Below, piece by piece: positions 1-5,941 of a stretch of DNA of 13,254 nucleotides; positions within the stretch are counted from its first letter, which is position 1, and every line of letters begins with the position of its first letter. Position numbers and translations under genes: made by a program. The notes beneath the pieces are model-generated. The model made no database searches and was not told where the DNA came from. It was given only the letters and a program-made list of their open reading frames with translations. Source of the stretch: JAJFUG01 sp964386505 (GTDB taxonomy: Bacteria; Gemmatimonadota; Glassbacteria; GWA2-58-10); the NCBI GenBank assembly GCA_964386505.1, contig CAYLSM010000121.1, positions 1 through 13,254 of the forward strand. Reading direction: 5' to 3'.

Positions 1-99
1 GGGGATCGAGGGGGATTCAATCCAAAACCGGACACGGAATGTCGTGCCCCTTCAAAAACAGATCATAATTAAACCCAAGCCAGTATTCCGCCCGGGAGT

Positions 100-831
100 C
101 TATTTATTCAGCATCCGGTTGAACATGTCTTTCAGATCGAAGGGGTGGTAGCGCCCCCCGATACGGCTCGTGGCACCGCTCGCGCCCCAGGCGGTCAGTT
201 CCAGGCGGCGCGCCTCGTGGACCGCCTGGGCGAACCCGAACAGCGGCGCCTGACTGCTGAGCCAGATTGTCGCCTCGCGGTCCTGGCTGTCCCGGACCAG
301 CAGGCGGCGGGTGTCGAGTGCACCCTGCTCCAGATACAGTTGTTCCCGGCCCTGCTCGGTGGCGCTGACCCCTTTCTGCGCGCCCTCGCGGATCGAGGCG
401 GTCAGCTCATCCAGGTCGAGCCCAAGGCCGAAACGGGCGGCCAGCATCGTCCCCAGGCTGACCAGTCCGGCCGGCACCTCCTGCGCCCCGGCGTCACCCA
501 GCTTGAGCACCACTTTTTTCGCGGTGAGCCCCAGGAACTCACCGGCCGGGAAAAGCCCCATCACGGTCAGGCTGTCGCCGTCATCGCCGATCACGGTCAT
601 CTCCAGCCAGATATGGGGTGCGCCCTCGAACTGCTCTTTGCCCACCACGGCCACGCTGAACCGCCGCGGAGTGTCAACCCCTTTTACTATCACCGCATAG
701 CTGGACCAGGCCCCCACCGCGGGCGGCCGCAGCATGGACTTGAGGTCCAGGTTCGCAGCCTGCCCGGGCCGAGACGACCCGGCCAGCAGTGCGAGAAAGA
801 TCAGAACATACAGAAAGCCCTTACCCGGCAT
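100..831 (-). CDS. Exported protein of unknown function
   Basis: A 243-residue protein I do not recognise. The start at 831 is chosen over an upstream in-frame start at 906 because a GGAGAG ribosome-binding site lies just before it, and because the protein then begins with a classic signal peptide: a short basic end (MPGKG), a hydrophobic core (about residues 6-17) and a likely signal peptidase I site after PGQA near residue 25. The mature part is mixed alpha/beta in character with no cysteines in the exported region and no evident catalytic motif. Segments such as PAVGAWSSYAVIV near the N-terminus and IWLSSQAPLFG near the C-terminus suggest a soluble beta-rich periplasmic or lipid-binding-like fold, but that is only an impression. 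It lies downstream of a hairpin that probably ends the pfpI transcript, so it may have its own promoter. The gene is probably real; the function is unknown. Confidence 0.75.
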   Translation of the reverse strand: MPGKGFLYVLIFLALLAGSSRPGQAANLDLKSMLRPPAVGAWSSYAVIVKGVDTPRRFSVAVVGKEQFEGAPHIWLEMTVIGDDGDSLTVMGLFPAGEFLGLTAKKVVLKLGDAGAQEVPAGLVSLGTMLAARFGLGLDLDELTASIREGAQKGVSATEQGREQLYLEQGALDTRRLLVRDSQDREATIWLSSQAPLFGFAQAVHEARRLELTAWGASGATSRIGGRYHPFDLKDMFNRMLNK

Positions 832-922
832 TTCGCTCTCTCCAGTTTTCCGGTTAACTCCGTTTTCCGCAGGCACTAACTTAACTGTGAGCGGGCTGCC
901 GGGCAAGCGCCCTGTTCATAGT

Positions 923-952
923 ATTGTATTAAATCTGCTATAAAGCGTTCAG
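923..952 (-). promoter_or_regulatory. Weak candidate promoter for the exported protein
   Basis: On the minus strand a TACAAT -10-like hexamer (923-928) is preceded, 18 bases upstream, by CTGAAC (947-952), a poor -35 match. It sits in the only AT-rich patch of the 117-base gap before the gene starting at 831. The -35 overlaps the hairpin at 949-980, so at least one of these two calls may be wrong. Confidence 0.25.
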
Positions 953-980
953 CCCCTGCCGCCGGGCGGACAGGGGCTGA
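949..980 (-). terminator. Hairpin after the PfpI-family gene, possible terminator
   Basis: A perfect 10-bp stem (TCAGCCCCTG at 949-958 pairing with CAGGGGCTGA at 971-980) encloses a 12-base loop, 29 bases past the stop of the gene ending at 1010. On the minus strand it is followed by ACGCTTTATAG rather than a true T-run. It is therefore either a weak intrinsic terminator or a 3'-end stabilising hairpin. Confidence 0.5.
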
Positions 981-1009
981 CTCCGTTCGAACCATACGTA
1001 TGTCCTGGT

Positions 1010-1519
1010 TCAGCCCAGTTTTTTCAGCGACTCGCGTATGAAGGCCGGCAGGTCATCCGGGGTGCGGCTGGAGACCAGGTTGCCCTCGACCACCACCTCG
1101 CGGTCGAAAAACATCCCGCCTGCGTTCAGCACATCCTGCGCGATCCCGGGCAGGCAGGTGAGACGCCTTCCCTTGAGCACGTCGCAACTGACCAGCAGTT
1201 GCACCGCATGACAGATTATGAAGACCGGCTTTTCATCCAGGAAAAAGTCGCGCACGAACTCCAGGGCTTCCGGGTAGCGCCGCAGCTTGTCCGGGGCGTA
1301 GCCGCCCGGGATCAGGAGGGCGTCGTAGTCCGCGGCTTTCTCACCGGCAACGGCGCGCTGGACTGCCACCTCCAGGCCCGCTTTCTTGCCCTTGACTGCC
1401 GTCCCGGCTTTGAGGCCCACGGTCACCACAGTGTGGCCCTCCTTGATAAAAGCCTCCGCCGGAGCGCTGTATTCCGAATCCTCGAACATATCGGCCATGA
1501 TCGCCGCTATTCTCGCCAC
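1010..1519 (-). CDS. DJ-1/PfpI superfamily protein (class I glutamine amidotransferase-like)
   Basis: A 169-residue, single-domain DJ-1/PfpI-family protein of usual family length. The start is GTG at 1519 with AGGGGAG seven bases upstream. Expected elements are present: E16 in FEDSEYSAP (equivalent to DJ-1 Glu18), the LLIPGGYAPDKLRR loop (69-81) and the nucleophile elbow FIICHAVQLL with C103-H104. PfpI uses a Glu from the neighbouring subunit in the PGG loop; here that position is D77, as in some YhbO-type members. The elbow reads CHAVQ rather than the common CHGPQ/CHGPW. Family members act as chaperones, glyoxalases/deglycases or, rarely, peptidases in stress defence; which applies here cannot be read from sequence. 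No signal peptide, so cytosolic. It lies 45 nt downstream of the glycosyltransferase gene and probably shares its transcript with it and the peroxidase. Confidence 0.9.
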   Translation of the reverse strand: MARIAAIMADMFEDSEYSAPAEAFIKEGHTVVTVGLKAGTAVKGKKAGLEVAVQRAVAGEKAADYDALLIPGGYAPDKLRRYPEALEFVRDFFLDEKPVFIICHAVQLLVSCDVLKGRRLTCLPGIAQDVLNAGGMFFDREVVVEGNLVSSRTPDDLPAFIRESLKKLG

Positions 1520-1564
1520 TTTCCCACTCCCCTTAAAATGTGTATTGAGACAGTGCTCCTAAGC

Positions 1565-3253
1565 TTAGGGGAAAAGGGGGCCCTCAGTCAAGGTGTCCTG
1601 CGCGCGGCTGAGCAGCACCGGAGGCTCGAAACGCAGCAGCACCCGGCCATTCGCGGTGTTGCTCCAGGCAGGCTCGTAGCCGGCCAGGCGGACCAGCTCC
1701 GGAAGGTCGGCCGGGCGGGTAAGGACCCAGCGCACCTCCCCGGCCAGGTAAACGCGAAGGTCCTCGCGCTCGGGGTCGAACCGCACCGCGGTCCGCCCGC
1801 TGTAGAACAGGAACGACGGCGCCCAGCAGCGGTGGAACAGCACCGGGCCTTTGTCCTGGTCTGTGACCTGGCAGTGTGCGGCAAGGGTGCGCACGGCGCC
1901 CAGCTTTTCCACCCGCGGAAGCACCAGCCCGGCGCTCAACCCGAAAAGCCCGGCCATGCCGGCAACGAGCAGCCCGTTCCAGAGCCGCACCCCGCGGCGC
2001 AGGCCCAGCCCGGCCAGGGCGACAACGGCCAGGGGCGAAAGAGCGGCCAGGGCCAGGGGCACAGGCACGTGCACCTTGCGCGGCAGAAGGACCAGACCGG
2101 CGGTCAGGGCGGCCAGGGAAAGAAGCGACGTGGCCCAGCCCAGCCAGGCCCGGCCTTTCCCGCTCTCCTCCAACGCGGCGACCCAGGCGCCGGCCAGCAC
2201 GGCCAGGGCCGGGTAGAGCGGCAGGACATAATTGGGCAGCTTGCCCCGGCTGAAACTCAAAAAGAGCAGCATCCCGAACACCCAGCACCAGAGGAAAAGG
2301 TTCGCCCGCGCGGCCGGGTCGGGACTGCGCCGGACGACAACGCTCCACACTCTGTCAGCCGAGCGCCAGAGTCCCCCGGCCAGGGCCGCTGTCCAGGGGA
2401 AAGTGCCGGCCAGGAGCACGGGCAGATAGTAGTAGAGCGGACCCTCGTGCTGCCAGCGGTTGGTGAAATAGTGGTCGATATTGCGTCGCAGGAATATCTC
2501 GGTGATAAATTCCATGCCATGGCGGCCGTACATCCAGACAAACCAGGGGGCAGCCGCGGCCAGGAAAATGAGCGCCCCGCGGAAAAGGCCCATCCGTCCC
2601 AGGATGCGCCAGTTGCGGGCCAGGGCGACATACAGCAGCACAGTCAGGCCGGGCAGGATCACTCCCAGCGGACCCTTGGCCAGGAACCCCAGGGCACAGC
2701 CCATGTATAGCGCCAGGTGGGCGGCCCTGGCCTCGGCGAAACGCCGCTGTCCCAGGTCCATGGCCGCAAAGCCCCAGAGGGCGAGCGCCACTCCCAGGGC
2801 GAGCAGCATGTCTGGAACCGCGCTTCGGGCGTAGACTATGCACTGGAGCATTCCGGCCCCGGCCAGGCCCGCGTACAGCCCGGCTCTCACCCCGGAAAGG
2901 CGCGCTCCCAGGAGCAGGCACAGAAAGCTCAACGCCAGGCCCGCCGCGGCGCTGGGAAGGCGCACGGCCAGCTCGCTCTTGCCCAGGCCGGAAATGGACA
3001 GACACTGCAGGAAATATATCCCCACCGGCTTGCCCCAGCGCGGCTCGGCGTTGAACACCGGGTCGAGCCAGTCCCCCCGGGCAATCATCTCCACGGACGC
3101 GGAGGGATAGTAGCCCTCATCCGGGTCGAACAGGGCGGGTGTTCCCAGAAAGGGCAGGCTGAGAAGCAGGCTGGCCAGACCCACGACAATAAAATGGCGC
3201 AGAGGAGGAGCGCTCCCCCGCGCCGTGGAACCGTTATCCGGCAGTACGCTCAA
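1565..3253 (-). CDS. ArnT/PMT-like membrane glycosyltransferase (GT-C fold)
   Basis: A 562-residue polytopic membrane protein of the ArnT / dolichyl-phosphate-mannose mannosyltransferase superfamily (PMT_2, GT83-like). Such enzymes move a sugar from a polyprenyl-phosphate donor to lipid A, protein or another glycan on the outer face of the inner membrane. Evidence: a first hydrophobic helix (about 20-38), then the family catalytic loop FDPDEGYYPSASVEM (43-56, acidic pair D45-E46), GDWLDPVFNAEPRWGKP (60-76), and many further hydrophobic helices to about residue 440, ending in a soluble C-terminal domain of about 110 residues. The start is TTG at 3253: an in-frame TGA lies three codons upstream, and GGGAG precedes it at normal spacing. 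The gap to the peroxidase stop is 38 nt. Substrate is unknown; no lipid A or aminoarabinose genes are nearby, so arnT is not assigned. Confidence 0.88.
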   Translation of the reverse strand: MSVLPDNGSTARGSAPPLRHFIVVGLASLLLSLPFLGTPALFDPDEGYYPSASVEMIARGDWLDPVFNAEPRWGKPVGIYFLQCLSISGLGKSELAVRLPSAAAGLALSFLCLLLGARLSGVRAGLYAGLAGAGMLQCIVYARSAVPDMLLALGVALALWGFAAMDLGQRRFAEARAAHLALYMGCALGFLAKGPLGVILPGLTVLLYVALARNWRILGRMGLFRGALIFLAAAAPWFVWMYGRHGMEFITEIFLRRNIDHYFTNRWQHEGPLYYYLPVLLAGTFPWTAALAGGLWRSADRVWSVVVRRSPDPAARANLFLWCWVFGMLLFLSFSRGKLPNYVLPLYPALAVLAGAWVAALEESGKGRAWLGWATSLLSLAALTAGLVLLPRKVHVPVPLALAALSPLAVVALAGLGLRRGVRLWNGLLVAGMAGLFGLSAGLVLPRVEKLGAVRTLAAHCQVTDQDKGPVLFHRCWAPSFLFYSGRTAVRFDPEREDLRVYLAGEVRWVLTRPADLPELVRLAGYEPAWSNTANGRVLLRFEPPVLLSRAQDTLTEGPLFP

Positions 3254-3270
3254 ACTGTTTCACTCCCAGG

Positions 3271-3284
3271 CCCCGCGCGCGGGG
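3271..3284. other. GC-only 14-bp palindrome in the glycosyltransferase leader
   Basis: CCCCGCGCGCGGGG is a perfect palindrome in the 38-base gap between the peroxidase stop and the TTG start at 3253, just upstream of that gene's ribosome-binding site. In mRNA it could form a very stable stem. It could be an intercistronic attenuator or mRNA-stability element, or chance in GC-rich DNA. No T-run follows on the minus strand, so I do not call it a terminator. Confidence 0.4.
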
Positions 3285-3291
3285 AGCCATT

Positions 3292-3864
3292 CTATTTGCT
3301 CTCCGCCAGGGCCTTCTCTATCGCCTTGACCAGCGCCGGGTCCTCCGGTGTGGTCTGGGGCGTGAACCGCGCGATCACGCGGCCCTGACGGTCGACCAGG
3401 AACTTGGTGAAATTCCAGGGAATCTCGCCCGCAAACCCGGGGTTGGTGCTTTCCGAGGTCAGGTAGGCGTAGAGCGGGCAGATATCCTCCCCCTTGACCG
3501 AGACTTTGGAGAACAACGGGAAAGTCACGTTGTAGCTCATACTGCAGAACTGCTTGATCTGGCTGTCCGTGCCCGGCTCCTGAGCCTTGAAATTATTGGC
3601 CGGGAAAGCCAGAATGGTGAACCCCTGGCCGGAGTATTTCTCGTACAGGGCCTCCAGGCCCTCGTACTGCGGGGTGAACCCGCACTTGCTGGCCGTGTTG
3701 ACCAGCAGCGCCACCTGGCCCTTGTACTGCGCCAGGTCGACCTCCTTGCCGTCGATGTCCTTCATTTTGAAGCTCAGAGGCATGTTTTTCGGGGTGTCCG
3801 CGGCCAGGGCCACGCTCCCGAGCGCCACAGCCAGAGCGAAAATCGAAAGCAGAACACTGCGCAT
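3292..3864 (-). CDS. Exported glutathione peroxidase family protein (Cys type)
   Basis: A 190-residue thioredoxin-fold peroxidase of the glutathione peroxidase family, reducing H2O2 or lipid hydroperoxides, most likely with thioredoxin-like donors. The start at 3864 is preferred over an upstream in-frame start at 3909 because it has a strong GGAGGAGGT site six bases before it and gives a clean signal peptide (MRSVLLSIFALAVALGSVALA, cleavage near residue 21-22). All four family catalytic residues are visible: C61 in NTASKCGFT (Cys, not selenocysteine), Q95 in AQEPG, and W150-N151 in PWNFTKF. C107 in KQFCSMSY is in the place of the resolving Cys of thioredoxin-dependent members such as yeast Gpx3. 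The usual FPCNQF motif reads FPANNF. Export is less common for bacterial members and suggests periplasmic peroxide defence. First gene of the probable gpx-glycosyltransferase-PfpI operon. Confidence 0.93.
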   Translation of the reverse strand: MRSVLLSIFALAVALGSVALAADTPKNMPLSFKMKDIDGKEVDLAQYKGQVALLVNTASKCGFTPQYEGLEALYEKYSGQGFTILAFPANNFKAQEPGTDSQIKQFCSMSYNVTFPLFSKVSVKGEDICPLYAYLTSESTNPGFAGEIPWNFTKFLVDRQGRVIARFTPQTTPEDPALVKAIEKALAESK

Positions 3865-3985
3865 ACTGCCACCTCCTCCCAAGGGAGAAATAAACCCGCT
3901 GCCGCCCAAGGACAGATAAAATAACAGCTTCTCTCTTTGAGATGCAACAAATACAGGGCCAAAGTCAAGAGCGGACGGCCGGGGA

Positions 3986-4000
3986 TGAGAATTTATCTCA
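3986..4000. promoter_or_regulatory. Inverted repeat upstream of the peroxidase gene, possible operator
   Basis: TGAGA-ATTTA-TCTCA is a perfect 5-5-5 inverted repeat with an AT-rich centre, about 120 bases before the peroxidase start, inside the 183-base gap 3865-4047. A minus-strand TTGACT (3963-3968) lies just downstream of it and could be a -35, but I find no convincing -10 at the right distance. The arrangement would suit a regulator site, possibly redox or peroxide linked given the target. No known operator consensus is matched. Confidence 0.3.
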
Positions 4001-4047
4001 AATATGCCTCCCCAGCGGCGCCAGGCAGTTCCAGGGAATATTTCAGC

Positions 4048-4602
4048 TCAGCGGCGTCGGAAGAGGCGGGGGAAGATGTAGGGCGTGCGCTTTTTGTAAT
4101 CGAGGTAGGCCTGTCCGAAACGAATTTCCAGCTCCTTTTCCTCCACGCCCCGGTGGTAGAGCGTGCCGAAAGTCGCCCCGGCGGCGAAAGCGAGCAGGCC
4201 GAGCGCGGGTGACTGGACGAGGGTCAGAAGGCCCAGGTAGTAGAGCATGGCTCCGAGCTGGATCGGGTTGCGGCAGAGGGCGTAGGGGCCGGAGGCGATG
4301 AGCTTAACCGGCGGGGCGGAGGGCGCGGGAGTGCCGCCCCCGGCGCGCCACTGGGTGAGCACCGAGGCCACGAGCAGCCACAATCCAGCGGCCAAGGCGA
4401 TCCAGCCGGGGACACGGTAGAGCGCGGCGGGCCAGCCGTCGCTCAGGCGCTCCAGGTGCATGAAACGGCCGATGGAGAAAAAGAGCAGCGGCAGGATCAC
4501 GAGGAAAAGGGTCGAGCCGAAAGCCAGGGAGATTACTTTTCGGACGAGAGAGGCGGGCCGGGCCGCCAGGGCGAGCAGGCTGCGGATGAGCGGACCGGGC
4601 AT
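4048..4602 (-). CDS. ICMT-like membrane methyltransferase family protein
   Basis: A 184-residue membrane protein resembling the isoprenylcysteine carboxyl methyltransferase / phospholipid methyltransferase family, which use S-adenosylmethionine at the membrane face. About four hydrophobic helices are visible (near 27-45, 66-84, 113-131 and 133-150). The diagnostic C-terminal half has the GPYALCRNP motif (105-113) and, after a helical hairpin, EEKELEIRFGQAYLDYKKRTP (154-174), matching the family's conserved E-x-x-L...FG-x-x-Y-x-x-Y pattern. Bacterial members rarely have isoprenylcysteine substrates; small lipids or other membrane-associated acceptors are possible, so the substrate is open. The ATG at 4602 has AGAGG upstream. 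It follows the radical SAM gene by 46 nt on the same strand and may be co-transcribed with it. Confidence 0.85.
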   Translation of the reverse strand: MPGPLIRSLLALAARPASLVRKVISLAFGSTLFLVILPLLFFSIGRFMHLERLSDGWPAALYRVPGWIALAAGLWLLVASVLTQWRAGGGTPAPSAPPVKLIASGPYALCRNPIQLGAMLYYLGLLTLVQSPALGLLAFAAGATFGTLYHRGVEEKELEIRFGQAYLDYKKRTPYIFPRLFRRR

Positions 4603-4648
4603 GAGGGGCCTCTACTGACAGGTTGGTTATCCTTTTTCAGGTTACGGC

Positions 4649-5800
4649 TCAAGATTCTCCGCCCAGCCGCAGCCGCTTGGGCTCGTACTCGCAGTAGGGC
4701 TCCTCGGCCAGGTAGTCGCCGCTCTCGCCGAAAGCGCGCGCCCGGCAGCCCATGCAGACCTGCTTGTACTCGCAGAGGCCGCATTTGCCGGTGAGGTTGC
4801 CGGTGTCGCGCAATACTTTAAACAGGTGCGACTCGTTCCAGATCTCCTCCAGCGGGGTCGCCAGCACGTTCCCGGCGGCCACGGGAAGGTAGCCGCAGGG
4901 GAACACCTCACCCGAATGGCTCACGAAACAGACCGCCGTGCCGGCCAGGCAGCCGCGGGTCATGGTGTGCATGGCCCCGTGGCCGTGGCCCTTGGCCCGC
5001 ATGGCCTCCACTCCGCCGCGCTGAAGGGCGATGCGGAAATAGTGCGGCGCGCAGGTGGCCTTGAGCTGAAGGCCGGGGTACTCCACGCTCTTGTCGTAAA
5101 TCCAGTTGAGCACTTCCTCATACTGCGCGGGCGGGAGCTGCATCTCGCGCGAAAGCTCCACTCCGCAGCCCACCGGAACTAACATGAAAAAGTGCAGGGC
5201 CTCCGCGCCGTTATCCAGAGCCAGGGAAACTATCTGCTCCAACTGGTGCACATTGTGACGGGCCACGGTGCAGTTGACCTGCATGCTCATGCCCAGCTCG
5301 CGGAGGGCGCGGAACCCGGCCAGGGCGCTCTCGAACGAGCCGTGCAGGCCGCGGAAAGAGTCGTGCACCCCGGGCGTGGCGCCGTCGAAGCTGATCGAGA
5401 CCCGCCGCACCCCGGCCTCCATGATCCGCCCGGCCATCGAGCTGTCCACCATCGTGCCGTTGGTGGCCAGGGCCACCGGCAGGCCGCGGCCAGCGGCATG
5501 GGCGGCGATATCGAGGATATCCGGGCGAATCAGCGGCTCGCCGCCGCTCAGGACCAGGATCGGACGGGCGAACGCGGCGACCGAGTCCACCAGGCGCAGG
5601 CAGCTTTCCGTGGGCATGTCGCCCGGGGCCAGGCCGCTGCCGAAAACATCCACCCGCCGGCAGTGACGGCAACTGAGGTTGCAGCCGGCGGTGGTCTCCC
5701 AGAACACCAGCCGGAGCTGGTTGCCCAGGGCGCCCGGCTTATCGCCGCTGGCTGGCGCGGAGTGAGGATGGCCGCCGGGATGTCCCATCTGATCGGTCAT
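4649..5800 (-). CDS. Radical SAM/SPASM enzyme, NirJ/AhbD-like
   Basis: A 383-residue radical S-adenosylmethionine enzyme with a SPASM-type auxiliary-cluster domain. The start at 5800 is chosen over an in-frame ATG at 5815 because AAAGGA lies at ideal spacing before it. Near the N-terminus is a short His/Pro/Gly-rich stretch (MGHPGGHPH), then the 4Fe-4S motif C40-x3-C44-x2-C47 in AGCNLSCRHC, then SGGEP (85-89) for SAM binding. The C-terminal domain has C284, C291, C302 and then CGLC-x5-CMGC (C340, C343, C349, C352) followed by RARA and C370. The CxxCEYxxxCxGCRARA style is typical of enzymes acting on tetrapyrroles (NirJ, AhbC/AhbD) and of related peptide modifiers. No other haem or d1 genes and no precursor-peptide gene are nearby, so the substrate is unresolved. 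It lacks the extended anSME N-terminal signature. Confidence 0.9.
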   Translation of the reverse strand: MTDQMGHPGGHPHSAPASGDKPGALGNQLRLVFWETTAGCNLSCRHCRRVDVFGSGLAPGDMPTESCLRLVDSVAAFARPILVLSGGEPLIRPDILDIAAHAAGRGLPVALATNGTMVDSSMAGRIMEAGVRRVSISFDGATPGVHDSFRGLHGSFESALAGFRALRELGMSMQVNCTVARHNVHQLEQIVSLALDNGAEALHFFMLVPVGCGVELSREMQLPPAQYEEVLNWIYDKSVEYPGLQLKATCAPHYFRIALQRGGVEAMRAKGHGHGAMHTMTRGCLAGTAVCFVSHSGEVFPCGYLPVAAGNVLATPLEEIWNESHLFKVLRDTGNLTGKCGLCEYKQVCMGCRARAFGESGDYLAEEPYCEYEPKRLRLGGES

Positions 5801-5856
5801 CTGGAATCCTTTCATTGTCTATTACTACAGGTAAAAAGAATCGACATAGTCTTTCC

Positions 5857-5884
5857 GTAGGGGCAATTCATGAATTGCCTCTAC
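5857..5884. repeat. 28-bp near-perfect palindrome, likely interspersed repeat
   Basis: The left arm GTAGGGGCAATTCA (5857-5870) pairs with the right arm TGAATTGCCTCTAC (5871-5884) with a single mismatched position (a G-T/U pair in one strand). It lies in the 141-base gap between the downstream sulfatase/TPR gene (ends 5942) and the radical SAM gene (starts 5800). No T-run follows on the minus strand, so it is not a typical intrinsic terminator. A GTAGGGGC... end with a mirrored GCCCCTAC end resembles palindromic repeats scattered through many bacterial genomes (REP/MITE-like); that identity is from memory and needs a genome search. It could also end or stabilise the sulfatase mRNA. The rest of this gap shows nothing assignable. 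Confidence 0.6.
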
Positions 5885-5941
5885 ATCTTCCCCATTGATT
5901 TGACAGGCTACACCCCAATATCAGGCCAGACGCGGTGGCTG

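Noticed and set aside
1..99. Imperfect inverted repeat around 30-50 near the left edge
   Set aside because: Arms match only partly and there is no T-run or adjacent gene end to judge it by; nothing assignable in this stretch.
1558..1569. CCTAAGCTTAGG palindrome at the glycosyltransferase stop codon
   Set aside because: Short (12 bp), overlaps the stop codon, no T-run or loop space; likely chance.
1199..2710. 503-codon plus-strand ORF opposite the glycosyltransferase
   Set aside because: Translation is Gly/Gln/Pro/Arg-rich and motif-free, spans two real minus-strand genes, and starts inside the PfpI-family gene.
3292..3864. Loss of the catalytic Gln in the peroxidase because FPCNQF reads FPANNF
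   Set aside because: The family's catalytic Gln is the one in the QEPG motif, which is intact here (Q95); the altered residue is not part of the tetrad.
5801..5941. A short peptide gene near the radical SAM enzyme that could be a RiPP precursor
   Set aside because: The gap holds only the palindrome and no small ORF with a ribosome-binding site and precursor-like features.
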